The notes under the pieces: model-generated
What the model was told of the DNA's origin: nothing
Seen by the model: the letters and a program-made list of their open reading frames with translations, nothing else
Databases searched by the model: none
Shown here: positions 9,558 to 19,234 of the stretch, piece by piece
Layout of the letters: each line of letters starts with the position of its first letter
Position numbering within the stretch: position 1 is the stretch's first letter
Source: Methanosarcina sp. ERenArc_MAG2
Lineage (GTDB): Archaea; Halobacteriota; Methanosarcinia; Methanosarcinales; Methanosarcinaceae
Direction of reading: 5' to 3'
NCBI GenBank assembly: GCA_023955635.1
Contig: JAMXHR010000017.1
Coordinates: 186,001-250,000, forward strand
Length of the DNA: 64,000 bases
Position numbers and translations under genes: made by a program

Positions 9558-11309
9558 TTGAAAAATCGCGAGATTGCCGAATTACTTTACGAAGCTGCTG
9601 ACATTCTTGAATACCAGCAGGTAGAATGGAAACCAAGGGCTTACCGGAAAGCAGCTCAGATGATAGAGAATCTCGGGGAAGATATCAAAAAAATCTATGA
9701 GAGAAGCGGAAAAGACGGGCTGACTGAAATTCCGGGCATAGGTGAATCCATCGCCGATCACATTGCCGAGTATCTCGAAACCGGCAAGGTGGAAAAATTT
9801 GAAAAACTTAAAGGGAAAGCTCCTTCAGGCACTGCGGAACTGATGGAAATCAGGGGTCTTGGGGCGAAGAAAATGAAAAAGCTCGCCGACGCCTTTGGGA
9901 TAATGAATATTTCAGACCTCAAAGAAGCAATTAATGTACATAAACTCAGGAAACTGGAAAACTTCGGAGAAAAAAGCGAAGAAAACCTTGCAAGGGCAAT
10001 TGAGCAGTATGAAAAAGTCATTCCAGGATAGCTCTCGGAAAGGCGCTTCCGCTTGCAGACGAAATCATATCAGCCTTAAAAGCCAGGTGTAAGAGCGCTA
10101 GATGTAAAGTAGATCTCGCAAAGATAATCTACACAGGCTCACTTCGCAGGCTGAAGGAAACAATCGGGGATATCGATATCCTTGCAGAAGCAGAAAAAGA
10201 AGAGGCATTGAAGGTAATGGATGCCTTTGTCTCCCTTCCGGACGTCGACGAGGTTGTCTTAAAAGGCAGTACAAAAAGCAGTATAATCTTAAAAGAAGGG
10301 ACAGCTATTGACCTGAGAGTAGTCACACCCGAAAGTTACGGAGCAGCACTTCAATATTTTACGGGCTCAAAGGAGCATAATATAGAACTTAGAAATATTG
10401 CAATCAAAAAAGGTTACAAACTCTCCGAATATGGGCTGTATTCAAAAGAGTCAGAAAAACAGATTGCAGGCAAAAGCGAAGAGGAAATTTATGAAAAACT
10501 GGGCCTTGTGTATATCCCACCCGAACTCAGGGAAAGCCGGGGAGAAATTAAAGCCGCTGCAAAAAATGCCCTTCCTGAACTTATAGAGGTAGGTGATCTC
10601 AGGGGAGACCTCCATATGCATACAAACTATAGCGAAGGGAAAGAGAGCCTTGAAACCATGATAGGAGAAGCAGAAGCCCTTGGTTATGAGTATATAGCAG
10701 TCACTGACCATTCCCGTTCCCAGAGGATTGCCAGCGGTATGGAAATCGAAAAATTAAAAGCCCAATGGCATGAAATTGATAAACTTTCAAAACGTTCCAA
10801 GATAAAAATCCTCAAAGGGTCTGAGGTTGAGATCCTGAAAGACGGAAGCCTGGACTATCCGGATGAAGTCCTCAAAGAACTTGATATTGTAGTAGGAGCT
10901 GTGCATTCAGGCTTCTCAGCTCCTGAAAAAAATGACCGAAAGAATAGTTTCTGCTATCGGAAACAGGTATCTTGATATTCTCGCCCATCCATCAGGCAGG
11001 CTGCTTGGAAAAAGAGAAGCTTATGCGGTTAATTTTGAAAATGTTTTTGAAGCTGCGGCTGCAAACGGAAAGGTGATGGAAATAAACAGCCAACCGTCGA
11101 GGCTTGACCTTAACGACGAGCTTATCCTGCGAGCAAAGAATTTTGGGCTGAAGTTCTGTATCTCTACGGACAGCCACGCTATTCCAGACCTTGCATCCAT
11201 GCGGTACGGGCTCGGGCAGGCACGAAGGAGCTGGCTCAAAAAAGGGGATGTTGTAAATACATATCCTTACTCAAGGCTTAAAGAAGTATTCAAAAAAATC
11301 AAGCATTGA
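9558..11309 (+). pseudogene. polX: Family X DNA polymerase with PHP domain (frameshifted)
   Basis: The joined product is about 580 residues. It has an N-terminal 8-kDa/HhH region (GIGESIADHIAEYL and IRGLGAKKMKKL motifs) and a polbeta palm with GSLRR...GDIDIL and DLRV metal-binding acidic residues. A C-terminal PHP domain carries DLHMHTNYSEG, TDHS, VGAVHS and STDSHA, giving polymerase plus probable 3'-5' exonuclease/phosphatase activity for gap filling. The start is TTG at 9558 behind a GGAAGGGGGA ribosome site. The frame breaks at GG 10026-10027 (one more G gives PGIALGKALPLADE). It breaks again at the A7 run 10926-10932, where the correct run would be one shorter or two longer. Adjacency to lig suggests a repair pair. 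Confidence 0.85.
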
Positions 11310-11690
11310 CCCCGATTATACCTTCCAATGTAAATATTCAACATATTAACTTCAGGTTCTGCAACCATGGAAAACATCTACAGGCCGGAAAAATAGATTC
11401 ACTATTTACAAATCAGTCCGCTTGAGAGACGCGAAAAACAACATCGTTTATCCTATAAATTAGTCCTCTCGAGCGCAGCTCAGTATCTTTAATATAAACC
11501 AGTCCGCTTGAGCGAGCGAAGCGAGTGAAACGGACCCCGTGCTGTTGCGATAACATCGCAACTCCCAGAAAATCTCCGATTTCCTGTGATCCCGAGGCGC
11601 AATTCGGGAATTGGAGAAAGACTAATAAAGGAGTAAAAGTTCAAATTAGTACAAAATACATTAAACAAAAAACAGGTAAAAGGTAATAAT
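11310..11690. other. Intergenic region upstream of lysA with a short direct repeat
   Basis: The 13-base motif CAGTCCGCTTGAG occurs twice, near 11416 and 11501. The second copy continues into a GCGAGCGAAGCGAG palindrome-like stretch. It may be a remnant element or a leader structure. No gene was seen. Confidence 0.35.
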
Positions 11691-12953
11691 ATGGTTTCAA
11701 AGGACCTTCCCTTCACCAAAGAGGATATTCTGGAAATAACAAAACAGTACCCTACCCCATTTCATATTTACGATGAAAAAGCCATTCTGGAAAATGCGCG
11801 GAGAATGAAAGCAGCTTTCAGGGAAGTTCCCGGTTTTAAAGAATTTTTCGCCGTAAAAGCCCTGCCAAACCCTTTTATTCTCAAAATCCTCAAAGAGGAG
11901 GGATTCGGTGCTGATTGTAGTTCTTTGCCTGAGCTAATTCTTGCTGAAAAAGCGGGAATGGCTGCTGAAGACATTATGTTCAGCTCAAATGATACCCCCT
12001 CTGATGAGTTCATAAAGGCAAAAGAACTTGGAGCTTACATAAACCTTGATGACATAAGCCATATTGACTATCTTGAGAAATATGCAGGGCTTCCGGAAAT
12101 TGTTTGCTTCAGGTACAATCCGGGCTCCCTTAAAGGAGGAAATTCCATCATAGGAAAGCCGGAAGAAGCAAAGTACGGCTTTACAAAAGACCAGCTTTTT
12201 GAAGGCTACCGTATACTCAAAAATAAAGGAGTGAAGCGTTTCGGAATACACACAATGGTAGCCTCGAACGAATTAAACCCTGATTACTTTGTTGAAACCG
12301 CAAGAATCCTTTTCGAACTAATAGTTGAAATCACAAAGGAACTGGATATAAGGTTTGAATTTGTGAACCTGGGCGGAGGCATAGGGATTCCCTACAGACC
12401 AGATCAGGAACCTGTCTCCTTCGAAGCCGTAGCAAAAGGTACCAGAGAAGCCTACGAAGCCACAATCACAGCTAACGGGCTTTATCCGCTCAAAGTCTTC
12501 CTGGAATGCGGCCGTGTGATCACAGGCCCTTACGGACACCTCATTTCCCAGGTAAGGCACCTGAAACATACCTACAAAGACTATGTGGGGATGGATTCCT
12601 GTATGGCCAACTTAATGCGCCCCGGAATATACGGAGCCTACCACCACATAACCGTGCTCGGAAAAGAAAATGAAACTCCTGTCCGTAAGTACGACGTAAC
12701 CGGCTCCCTTTGTGAAAACAACGATAAGTTTGCAATCGACAGGCAGCTTCCTGAGATAGAAATCGGGGATATTCTTGTAATTCATGACACCGGAGCTCAC
12801 GGGCATGCAATGGGTTTCAATTATAATGGAAAACTCCGTTCTGCCGAACTCCTTCTTAGAAAGGACGGAAGTGTTGTGCAGATTAGGAGAGCCGAAACCA
12901 TTGAGGATTACTTTGCAACCCTCGATTTCGAAGCCCTGAAAAACTTCAGGTGA
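11691..12953 (+). CDS. lysA: Diaminopimelate decarboxylase-family PLP enzyme
   Basis: A 420-residue fold-III PLP decarboxylase. The Schiff-base lysine lies in FFAVKALPNP (about residue 54). The phosphate-binding glycine loop is NLGGGIGIPYRP (about 224-235). ECGRVITGPYG and the C-terminal active-site motif SLCENNDKFA (catalytic Cys about 339) with the DTGAHGHAMGFNYNG loop follow. These fit decarboxylation of meso-diaminopimelate to lysine. It is a single gene with an AAGGT ribosome site and is followed by a terminator-like hairpin. Other fold-III decarboxylases act on related substrates, but the sequence agrees best with LysA. Confidence 0.88.
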   Translation: MVSKDLPFTKEDILEITKQYPTPFHIYDEKAILENARRMKAAFREVPGFKEFFAVKALPNPFILKILKEEGFGADCSSLPELILAEKAGMAAEDIMFSSNDTPSDEFIKAKELGAYINLDDISHIDYLEKYAGLPEIVCFRYNPGSLKGGNSIIGKPEEAKYGFTKDQLFEGYRILKNKGVKRFGIHTMVASNELNPDYFVETARILFELIVEITKELDIRFEFVNLGGGIGIPYRPDQEPVSFEAVAKGTREAYEATITANGLYPLKVFLECGRVITGPYGHLISQVRHLKHTYKDYVGMDSCMANLMRPGIYGAYHHITVLGKENETPVRKYDVTGSLCENNDKFAIDRQLPEIEIGDILVIHDTGAHGHAMGFNYNGKLRSAELLLRKDGSVVQIRRAETIEDYFATLDFEALKNFR

Positions 12954-13007
12954 GAAAAATTCTCCAGTGAAAACAAGAAAAACATTCCGAAAGGGATCTC
13001 ATAAAGA

Positions 13008-13055
13008 CAGGTCAGCAGCAGAAAAATTTCACTGCTGAACCTGAATTAACCTTTT
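13008..13055 (+). terminator. Hairpin terminator downstream of lysA
   Basis: CAGGTCAGCAG pairs with CTGCTGAACCTG across a 13-base A-rich loop and is followed by a T-rich CCTTTTCTTT stretch. Confidence 0.5.
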
Positions 13056-13154
13056 CTTTATACCGAATATTTCTTTATACTGAATTTATGTAAAAAAATA
13101 GAAAAAGAGGTTTACTCCTTAATTTTTCTTGTAGATTCCCGGTCAATTCAGAGG

Positions 13155-13340
13155 TCAAGATACTTGATCATTCAGTGGGGAGCCGAGAAACTCTTTCTGC
13201 ACTTTTCCCTGTTCAAGCATTTCTTTGCAGGTTCCAAATCCGCAAGCTCCACAGTTCAGATTGCTCACGCCGGAAACTTTCAACCTTGAAAGGATTGTTT
13301 TGCAATTCTCATAATTCTCGCTTTTTGCAAACTTATTTAG
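13155..13340 (-). CDS. Possible small Fe-S-type protein or fragment
   Basis: A minus-strand frame is open from about 13360 to the TGA at 13155-13157. It encodes LSRLKVSGVSNLNCGACGF, then GTCKEMLEQGKVQKEF. The CGACGxxxC core resembles the Fe-S domain of RnfB-type proteins (PF04060). However, the expected fourth cysteine about 15-18 residues later is absent, and there is no clear start codon (TTG or GTG are possible). It could be a gene remnant or the end of a frameshifted gene. Confidence 0.3.
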   Translation of the reverse strand, partial: LNKFAKSENYENCKTILSRLKVSGVSNLNCGACGFGTCKEMLEQGKVQKEFLGSPLNDQVS

Positions 13341-13370
13341 ATACTCAGGCCGATATAATAATGATCAGCC

Positions 13371-13709
13371 ATGACCCCCGAGGAAGCCGCAAAAAGAAAA
13401 GGAGAATGGGTTGCAAAGATGAAACTGGAAGGCAAGATGAAAGAGGATATGACCGAAGACCACAAATCCTGCCTTAATGCCCTTCAGAACCCTGTCCGAA
13501 GGAACATCCTTAAAGCCCTGATAAAGCAAAAAAAGTCCCTGGAAGAAATAAAAGCCGAATTCAAGCTCACGGACTCCCAGGCAAGTTACAACCTTAATAT
13601 GCTCGAAAGCACCCTCTGTATAGAAAAGGAGGAAAGCGAAGGAGTTACATATTATGTCCTCACTCCCAGAGGAGAAGGATACGTGGAAAACGTTGAGTTG
13701 AAAAAGTAA
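13371..13709 (+). CDS. ArsR-like winged-helix regulator
   Basis: A 112-residue protein with a charged N-terminus (about 30 residues) followed by one winged-helix domain. ALQNPVRRNILKALIKQKKS is the typical first helix of ArsR/TrmB-like archaeal regulators. The recognition helix is LTDSQASYNLNMLES and the beta wing is GVTYYVLTPRGEGYVENV. No ligand domain was seen. It is probably a DNA-binding transcription factor with an unknown target. It lies convergent to pscS. Confidence 0.75.
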   Translation: MTPEEAAKRKGEWVAKMKLEGKMKEDMTEDHKSCLNALQNPVRRNILKALIKQKKSLEEIKAEFKLTDSQASYNLNMLESTLCIEKEESEGVTYYVLTPRGEGYVENVELKK

Positions 13710-13865
13710 AAGCAGATCGATTCAACAGATGAATTCCGAAAAGATACATTTTATGCTCCGAAATCTCGGAATTTATCGGCTTCAAAAAATATTAGAGATG
13801 CCGGAGACTCGGAACCAACGGTTTCGATTTTCTCGGGCATCAGCTATGATCAGGTTTAAACGGAC

Positions 13866-15026
13866 TTAAACGTCCTCGTACTTTTTCAAGATATCTGCAA
13901 AGGCGTCTGTGACAGCTTCCAGCTTTTCCTTACCGAGCCCGAAAGTGCTGAGTTTGAAATATTTGGTGAGCCCGGACTTTATACCATGTATATTGCGTTC
14001 TTTGAGTTCCCTGTAAAGGAAGTACCTGCCGCTCTTTACCTTCTCCGAGATCTCAAAGAAATGAGGGGCTTCGAAGAACATAAGGTCATGAGAATGGGGT
14101 TTCTGTCCGCGCTGGACAAAGCCCATGTCTTCAAGCCGTGCAGAGAACCAGCGGGCGTTTTCGACCTCCTGGTCCCAGTTCCGGACACGTCTTACTACGT
14201 CAGGGAAAGAGGCAATAAGGGTCATAACTGTAGCACCCCTTGCAGTGCACCCGAGAAATTCGACTTCTTTCACCTTGCTGTGTACGGATTTTCTTAATAC
14301 GACAGGGGCATATTCTTCACTTACCCCGAGCACTCCAACAGGTCCTGATGCAGCCATGGACTTATGCCCGCTACCTACAATAAAGTCGGCACCGATTTCC
14401 TTTGCGGATATTGGCATTCTTCCAACTGCGTATGCCCCATTCAGGAGAAGGGGAACATCGTATTCATGACAAACAGATGCAATCTTTCTAGCGTCAGGCA
14501 GATTTCCGTAGCTTCCGTCAGGGTACGTTACAAGCGCAAGAACAGGCGGTTTTCCGCTTTCCCTTATAACCTCTTCGATTGCCTCGCCATACCCTTCAGG
14601 ATCAAGACGATAATCGGGGCTGCCTGAATGAGGTGTGACTTTGATATTCAGACCTGCTCTTTCGGCTGCAACATAAGAAGAGTAATGAGCAAGCCCATCA
14701 AGCACAATCCAGTCTCCGGGCTTTCCCATAGAATGCATGATAGCAAACTTGGATTCCCGTGCCCCGTTTGTGACCCTTGCCTCATCACAGCCAAGGAATT
14801 CAGGGAGAGCCTGGTGTACGAAATCATGAATCGGAGGCTTTTTTATCTGGTCGAGAACTCCTCCGCAGAAATCACACACCGAATACCCGTCTCCCCATTC
14901 TACAAGAGCCTGTTTTGCAGCATCTGTCAAAATCCCGCCTGTCTGAAGAGGGTCGATATTTATGCTGCCCAGGGTTTCCCTTTTTATAAAACCGAACTTC
15001 TGAAGGGATGAGTCGTCAAGTTTCAT
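13866..15026 (-). CDS. pscS: O-phosphoseryl-tRNA:cysteinyl-tRNA synthase (SepCysS)
   Basis: A 386-residue PLP-dependent fold-I enzyme that converts Sep-tRNA(Cys) to Cys-tRNA(Cys), the methanogen route to cysteine. Seen are the N-terminal INIDPLQTGG motif, the VCDFCGGVLDQIKKPPI loop with conserved cysteines (about residues 51-54), and the PLP lysine in VGSGHKSMAASGP (about 222). A third conserved cysteine lies in EFLGCTARG. Length agrees with archaeal SepCysS. It lies 325 bp downstream of rpoL on the same strand. The gap suggests its own promoter. Confidence 0.93.
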   Translation of the reverse strand: MKLDDSSLQKFGFIKRETLGSINIDPLQTGGILTDAAKQALVEWGDGYSVCDFCGGVLDQIKKPPIHDFVHQALPEFLGCDEARVTNGARESKFAIMHSMGKPGDWIVLDGLAHYSSYVAAERAGLNIKVTPHSGSPDYRLDPEGYGEAIEEVIRESGKPPVLALVTYPDGSYGNLPDARKIASVCHEYDVPLLLNGAYAVGRMPISAKEIGADFIVGSGHKSMAASGPVGVLGVSEEYAPVVLRKSVHSKVKEVEFLGCTARGATVMTLIASFPDVVRRVRNWDQEVENARWFSARLEDMGFVQRGQKPHSHDLMFFEAPHFFEISEKVKSGRYFLYRELKERNIHGIKSGLTKYFKLSTFGLGKEKLEAVTDAFADILKKYEDV

Positions 15027-15351
15027 TTTATTTCATACCTCAATGTTAACTGTAGGTTTGGTTTATGATTATTAAGTTACAAATAATGATTTAGGTTCAT
15101 CAGGCTAACAAGAGCCGGCATATTCTGTCCGGTTTAATGTTCCTAGCCAAATTACCGCATTTGAGATTCCTTATTTACCCAGGATACGCATAGAATTCAT
15201 AAAAAAGTATTCCAGAAATCCCTGAGATTCAAAGAGAGCAAAAGCTCACTGGAAAAACTACCAGAAACCCTCAACCGGAAAAAGTTCAGATTACCGGAAA
15301 AAGAGAGCAGAACGCCTTTAAGAAGACGTTATGCAGCCATTTCAAAGAATT
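15027..15351. other. rpoL-pscS spacer
   Basis: 325 bp, purine-rich, with no gene. It is likely the 3' end of the rpoL transcript and the promoter of pscS. Confidence 0.35.
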
Positions 15352-15630
15352 TCAGGCGTTTACTGCCTTGCTAAAGACATCAGTAAATTCGTCACACTGA
15401 GCAATAATTATCGAAGCAGCATCCTTTAAGACCTCGATAGGGTTCGTACCATCGGTTTTGATGTAAAGGATCGGGTCACTAATGCTCACGTGTTTCATAT
15501 CATAAAAGGCGATCTCAACTCTCTCATCTTTGATCAGGAGATCCTTAAGCATATTGAGAAGGGTATGTGTCTCGCCTTTGAGCTCAACTTCAAGCTCGTT
15601 ATCTGTTTTAGAGAGAATGTTCAGTTCCAT
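15352..15630 (-). CDS. rpoL: DNA-directed RNA polymerase subunit L
   Basis: A 92-residue protein with the Rpo11/RpoL dimerisation fold: MELNILSKTDNELEVELKGE, then THTLLNMLKDLL, and a DPILYIKTDGTNPIEVLKDA segment. It pairs with RpoD in the polymerase assembly platform. It sits directly downstream of csl4 (72 bp), a gene order seen in many Euryarchaeota, suggesting co-transcription. Confidence 0.93.
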   Translation of the reverse strand: MELNILSKTDNELEVELKGETHTLLNMLKDLLIKDERVEIAFYDMKHVSISDPILYIKTDGTNPIEVLKDAASIIIAQCDEFTDVFSKAVNA

Positions 15631-15702
15631 TGGTGATCACCTGTAAATGGTGAGTAATATAATCGATTGTGCAGAAACCCATACCAATAAGGAGAAAGAA
15701 AT

Positions 15703-16320
15703 TTATTGTATCCCTTTCCCGTACTCGGTTGAGATCTTGCGGGTTTCAGTCATATTGCATGCCGGACATTTAAGCTTTTTCCCTTCCAGCACCAGTTCCC
15801 CTCTGCAATTTGAGCAGTAGGCTTTCACAACTCCGAGAGAATCCTCAGCTGTTGTCAGGCGAATTCTCTCAGTGTCGACGACTCTGGCCCTGATTATATC
15901 AGAGGGCCTGAACTCGTCTGCAAGTCTCTTAACGTAAGAGTCCCTCACATTTGACACGTGGATATCCCCTAGCCGTGAATTGACAACTTCCCGGTCTTCT
16001 TTGCCTTCAATTCCTGCAATTTCTACCATTGCCCCGGATTCGCGCACATCAGTTATCTTGCCGTACAAGATATCTCCTATTTTAAGGATATTCGGAGTGA
16101 GTGTGTTTGGCTTAACCGAAACTATTCTGGCTTTCCTATCAATAATTACATTCCCGGTAGCTGTAGAGTAAATATCTCCGGCAGATATGGTTGTTCCTGC
16201 TCCCGGCTTGAACTCCTCTGTGGTTCCAACAAGTTCTCCAGGGAGAACAAAGCTTCCTTTTTCAAGATATTCTTCCGGTGTCTCTACTTCACGCGGCACC
16301 CTGGAGCCAGGCATATCCAT
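15703..16320 (-). CDS. csl4: Exosome RNA-binding subunit Csl4
   Basis: A 205-residue core. The N-terminal barrel starts at GSFVLPGELVGTTEEF. The S1 domain (ILKIGDILYGKITDV, with SRLGDIHVSNV) is followed by a C-terminal zinc ribbon (YCSNCRGELVLEG and LKCPACNM). Csl4 caps the archaeal exosome and recruits RNA. The ATG at 16320 has an AAGGGA ribosome site. However, one extra A in the run at 16359-16364 would fuse it in frame to the Arg/Gln-repeat frame at 16284-16637, so the native protein may start at 16637. Confidence 0.9.
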   Translation of the reverse strand: MDMPGSRVPREVETPEEYLEKGSFVLPGELVGTTEEFKPGAGTTISAGDIYSTATGNVIIDRKARIVSVKPNTLTPNILKIGDILYGKITDVRESGAMVEIAGIEGKEDREVVNSRLGDIHVSNVRDSYVKRLADEFRPSDIIRARVVDTERIRLTTAEDSLGVVKAYCSNCRGELVLEGKKLKCPACNMTETRKISTEYGKGIQ

Positions 16321-16637
16321 TCTTTCCCTTGGAGCTTTTTTCGAGTAAGGAAGCCTTCTTTTTTATTCTGGTCTCCCCTGAACTGGTCCTTCGACTGTTC
16401 CCTGGGCTGACTTTTAAACTGCCCCCGGGATTGTTCCCTGGGCTGAGCCTTGAATTGCTCCCGAGATTGTTCCCTGGGCTGACTTTTAAACTGGTCTCTC
16501 GACTGACCTTTGAATTGTTCCCTGGACTGCTCCCTGCTTTCTGAAGAGATTTGAGCCGCCTTTTCGGCAAGTGGCTTTCCTTCGCTCGGACCAGTCAATT
16601 TCTTTCTCGTAGTTTTATTTTTTCGGATTCTAATCAT
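16284..16637 (-). CDS. Arg/Gln/Ser-repeat disordered protein or N-terminal extension of Csl4
   Basis: 117 residues starting MIRIRKNKTTRKKLTG after a strong GAGGGATC ribosome site. The middle consists of repeats built from S-R-E-Q-F-K-x-Q and P-R-E-Q blocks (residues about 35-90). It is highly basic and polar with no hydrophobic core, so it is probably disordered and could bind RNA. It overlaps the csl4 start by 37 bp. A single extra base in the homopolymer at 16359-16364 joins it in frame to Csl4 through a KKRRLPYSKKAPRER linker. Given the many one-base losses in this window, an N-terminally extended Csl4 is at least as likely as two proteins. Confidence 0.6.
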   Translation of the reverse strand: MIRIRKNKTTRKKLTGPSEGKPLAEKAAQISSESREQSREQFKGQSRDQFKSQPREQSREQFKAQPREQSRGQFKSQPREQSKDQFRGDQNKKEGFLTRKKLQGKEWICLAPGCRVK

Positions 16638-16928
16638 GATCCCTCATTCGAATTATCGTTAGTAATCAATACAATCTAAATCTTAATCGCAGTAACTATC
16701 AAAATATTATAGAATGCTGGCAGCTTCCAATCGACAGATAATCAGCCTCAGGGGAAGAATAGATTATCATGTTCGTATTACCTGCCCAATTTATCCCTAT
16801 AGACGCACCGTATAGTTGGATATATAGGCATACTTGTTTAAGCATGTGTTTATTATTCACCTTTTTGAAATAAAGCCCTGACATAGCATTATAAAATGTG
16901 ATGCCGTAAACGGCACTCAATTTGAAAT
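16638..16928. other. Promoter region of the csl4-rpoL unit
   Basis: AT-rich 290-bp gap between the METTL5-like gene end and the csl4 unit start. No gene is supported. Confidence 0.35.
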
Positions 16929-17522
16929 TTATTTAGAGACTGTAATCCTGTAAATCTCTACTTCAATAACCTCTCTTTCTTTTTTATGAAAGTCGAAGGT
17001 TCGTTTTAGAGGAAATTTTGCAACGTAAGAATGTGTAATGACTGCAGGCTTAATGAACTTTTGGATAAAAGCAAGGCTTCCGCGGTTGTGAATTGAATAT
17101 ATCACTTCACTTGTTCTTAATGCTGAAGAAAGAAAAGGCCTGTCTCTGCCCTTTACTCTTGCCCCGAAAGGGGGATTCATAAGCGTGGTTTTTACATGAC
17201 CTACAACGTCGGCAATATCCGTGGATACGAACTCGACTTCTACTCCAAGTTTTCTAGCATTTATTTTTGCAATTTCAAGCGCTTTCGGATCCGTATCATA
17301 CCCTAAAACCGTTCTGGCTCCCAGAAGCTTTGCCCCGATTGCAAGGATTCCGGTACCGCAGCCCAGATCCTGGACAGAATCGTCAAGGTCACCTTGCATG
17401 TAAGCAAAGTGCAGGATTTCCGCAGCCAGGGGAGAAGGAGTCTGGTACTGCTCCAGCTCAAGTTCATGATCGGAAAAATCTTCCACTTCTTCAAGCAGTA
17501 TCTCAAGTTTTCTTTGTTTCAT
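16929..17522 (-). CDS. METTL5-like RNA N6-adenine methyltransferase
   Basis: A 197-residue class I SAM methyltransferase. The N-terminal LEQYQTPSPLAAEIL is typical of COG2263/METTL5. Motif I is VQDLGCGTGILAIGA (about residues 50-64), with an acidic SAM-ribose residue in LGYDTDPKALEIA and the catalytic NPPFG (about 116-120). The family methylates adenine in RNA, for METTL5 a small-subunit rRNA site. The C-terminal KKEREVIEVEIYRI completes the fold. It lies in an information-processing neighbourhood. Confidence 0.85.
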   Translation of the reverse strand: MKQRKLEILLEEVEDFSDHELELEQYQTPSPLAAEILHFAYMQGDLDDSVQDLGCGTGILAIGAKLLGARTVLGYDTDPKALEIAKINARKLGVEVEFVSTDIADVVGHVKTTLMNPPFGARVKGRDRPFLSSALRTSEVIYSIHNRGSLAFIQKFIKPAVITHSYVAKFPLKRTFDFHKKEREVIEVEIYRITVSK

Positions 17523-17675
17523 TTAATCGACTTTAGTTTTCGATATATACATGCTATACATGCTTTATATAAATATTTCAGAATTTTATATTTGATAAAA
17601 TTTCCCGTAAAAAGCCTTAGCAAATTCTTCTACATCCTGCAGCTTTTTTACCTATTGGAATCTGAAGGTAAAAGG

Positions 17676-18681
17676 TCACACAGGTTCCTCGGTAATTTCA
17701 TCAAGCACAAGCTTTTCCCAGTCTCTTTCTCCAAGTACGATCTCAAACTCTTGAGGCGTAAGCATAGGGAGGGAAAACGCCCTACTTCATCAACGGCAAG
17801 CCTCGGGCAGGCAGTATTTACGAAAGCGTCCACCTTGAACTGGAGAAGCTGGTCAGGAGTTACAAGATCAATCAGGATCAAATATGCCTCTTTTCCATGC
17901 TTTTCAGCACGCTCTTTTAAAGACGAAGCCAGTTTCATCCTTTCCTGCCCATTTTTGCTTGAGACTATAATCCCGAAAACCCTTGCGTCCAGGGACTTTG
18001 CAATTACCGCACTCCGCTGGCGAAGAACTCTTGAAGGATCGACCTCTCGGACTTCCCCGGAAAAAGGATCGGCTGCAAGGACACTCTTTTTGTGGAAAGA
18101 GCCACACCTAAAGGATGGAAATCCCCGCTTCCGATATATAGGTATTCATCACAAACTCCGTCCCTGGCAACCGAAAAATTACAGCCCAGTACCTGCCCGG
18201 GATACGCGATCCTGGAATCCCCACGTCCGATCACGCAGGTCTTTCCACTGGTTTCGAGAACAGCACATGCATCCTGGAGTTTGTGGACGTGCTGAACAGT
18301 AGTGATTAGCCCTATAATCTGCCCTTTAAGTTCAGGGACTGCTTTTTCAACAACAGACCGAATATCAACTGCGGAGCGCGTTTCTATGAAATAGACCTTA
18401 TCTGAAAGTTTCGTATCCTCAAGTTCTGCATGCCCGAAATGGAAAAGAATATCCACATGCTCCAGCAAGGTCCTGTCCAGGTCACATGCTCCAAAGCAGG
18501 GGTCTCCGGAGATAAGAACCTCAGCGCCGGTAGCTTCTTCAATCTTTTTTGCGAGTTTCGGACCTTTTCTTTTGAGCCCCTCAGGAAACTGGAAACCTAC
18601 TGTTTTTGCACCCAGTTTCCTTATCACACTGATAATATAATCAGGCCTTAAGTCAAACGCTTCACTGGTCCCCAAAGACAT
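17676..18681 (-). pseudogene. dph2: 2-(3-amino-3-carboxypropyl)histidine synthase Dph2 (frameshifted)
   Basis: A radical-SAM-like enzyme for the first step of diphthamide formation on aEF2. The joined frames give about 335 residues from MSLGTSEAFDLRPDY. The three cluster cysteines occur in GDPCFGACD, in the middle domain (VLGCNFS) and in the C-terminal NTACPRLAVDE. The frame breaks at the A5/T5 run 18087-18091 (one more base gives STKKSVLAADPFSGEV) and at GGG 17767-17769 (one more gives PSPMLTPQEFEIVLG and the C-terminus ITEEPV). The start at 18681 overlaps the hpt 3' end by 20 bp, so the two are probably co-transcribed. No catalytic region is lost, and sequence error is likely. Confidence 0.88.
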
Positions 18682-19234
18682 GCTTAATCTCCACACCTTT
18701 CTCGCCCACATCAATCGTGACGAGAATCTTGGGCTCAACCCCGAGTTCCTTTAATTTTAAATATCCATTTCCACGACCGATAACGGAAATTACATCAAGA
18801 ACCTCTACACCCATAGTTTTCAGTGCTTTTACGAGTGCTATCAGCGTTCCGCCAGTACTGATGACGTCATCCACGATAATTATTCGGTCTCCTCTTTTGA
18901 GCCCGTTTATATAGAGTACACCTTTCGAATACCCTGTGCTCTGAGACAGTTCCACTTCCCCTTCAAGGAAATAAGGGCGTTTTCGAACAATAGTCAAAGG
19001 AATCCCTGTTTTCAGGGAAAGAGCATTTGCCACAGGAATACCCATAGCCTCTACCGTAAGAATAGTGTCAACCCTTTTCATATCGGTAATCTTGTTGATA
19101 TAATCGGAAATCTCTTCAACCAGGCGGGGGTCTATTGAGGGTACACCATCAGAGATCGGATGGATAAAGTAATTATATTCTCCTCGCTTGATCACAGGAG
19201 AATTAATGAGGGAGCTTTTCAGTCTTTCAAGCAT
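18662..19234 (-). CDS. hpt: Hypoxanthine/guanine phosphoribosyltransferase
   Basis: A 190-residue type I phosphoribosyltransferase of the archaeal Hpt family. The PRPP-binding motif RIIIVDDVISTGGTL lies near residues 118-132. The pyrophosphate-loop region ILTVEAMGIPVANALS is near 59-74. It salvages hypoxanthine and guanine with PRPP in the cytosol. It precedes and overlaps dph2. Confidence 0.88.
   Translation of the reverse strand: MLERLKSSLINSPVIKRGEYNYFIHPISDGVPSIDPRLVEEISDYINKITDMKRVDTILTVEAMGIPVANALSLKTGIPLTIVRKRPYFLEGEVELSQSTGYSKGVLYINGLKRGDRIIIVDDVISTGGTLIALVKALKTMGVEVLDVISVIGRGNGYLKLKELGVEPKILVTIDVGEKGVEIKHVFGDQ

Larger units (their letters stand above)
12954..13370. other. lysA-HTH intergenic region with terminator and a possible minus-strand fragment
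   Basis: Holds the lysA terminator-like hairpin at 13008-13055, a possible short minus-strand Fe-S-type coding fragment, and the promoter side of the HTH gene. Confidence 0.4.

Noticed and set aside
16289..16570. Second minus-strand frame over the Arg/Gln repeats
   Set aside because: Shifted frame of the same repeat DNA; the frame with the ribosome site is preferred.
17394..18302. 302-codon plus-strand frame opposite dph2 and the METTL5-like gene
   Set aside because: Antisense of two recognised genes; no family resemblance.
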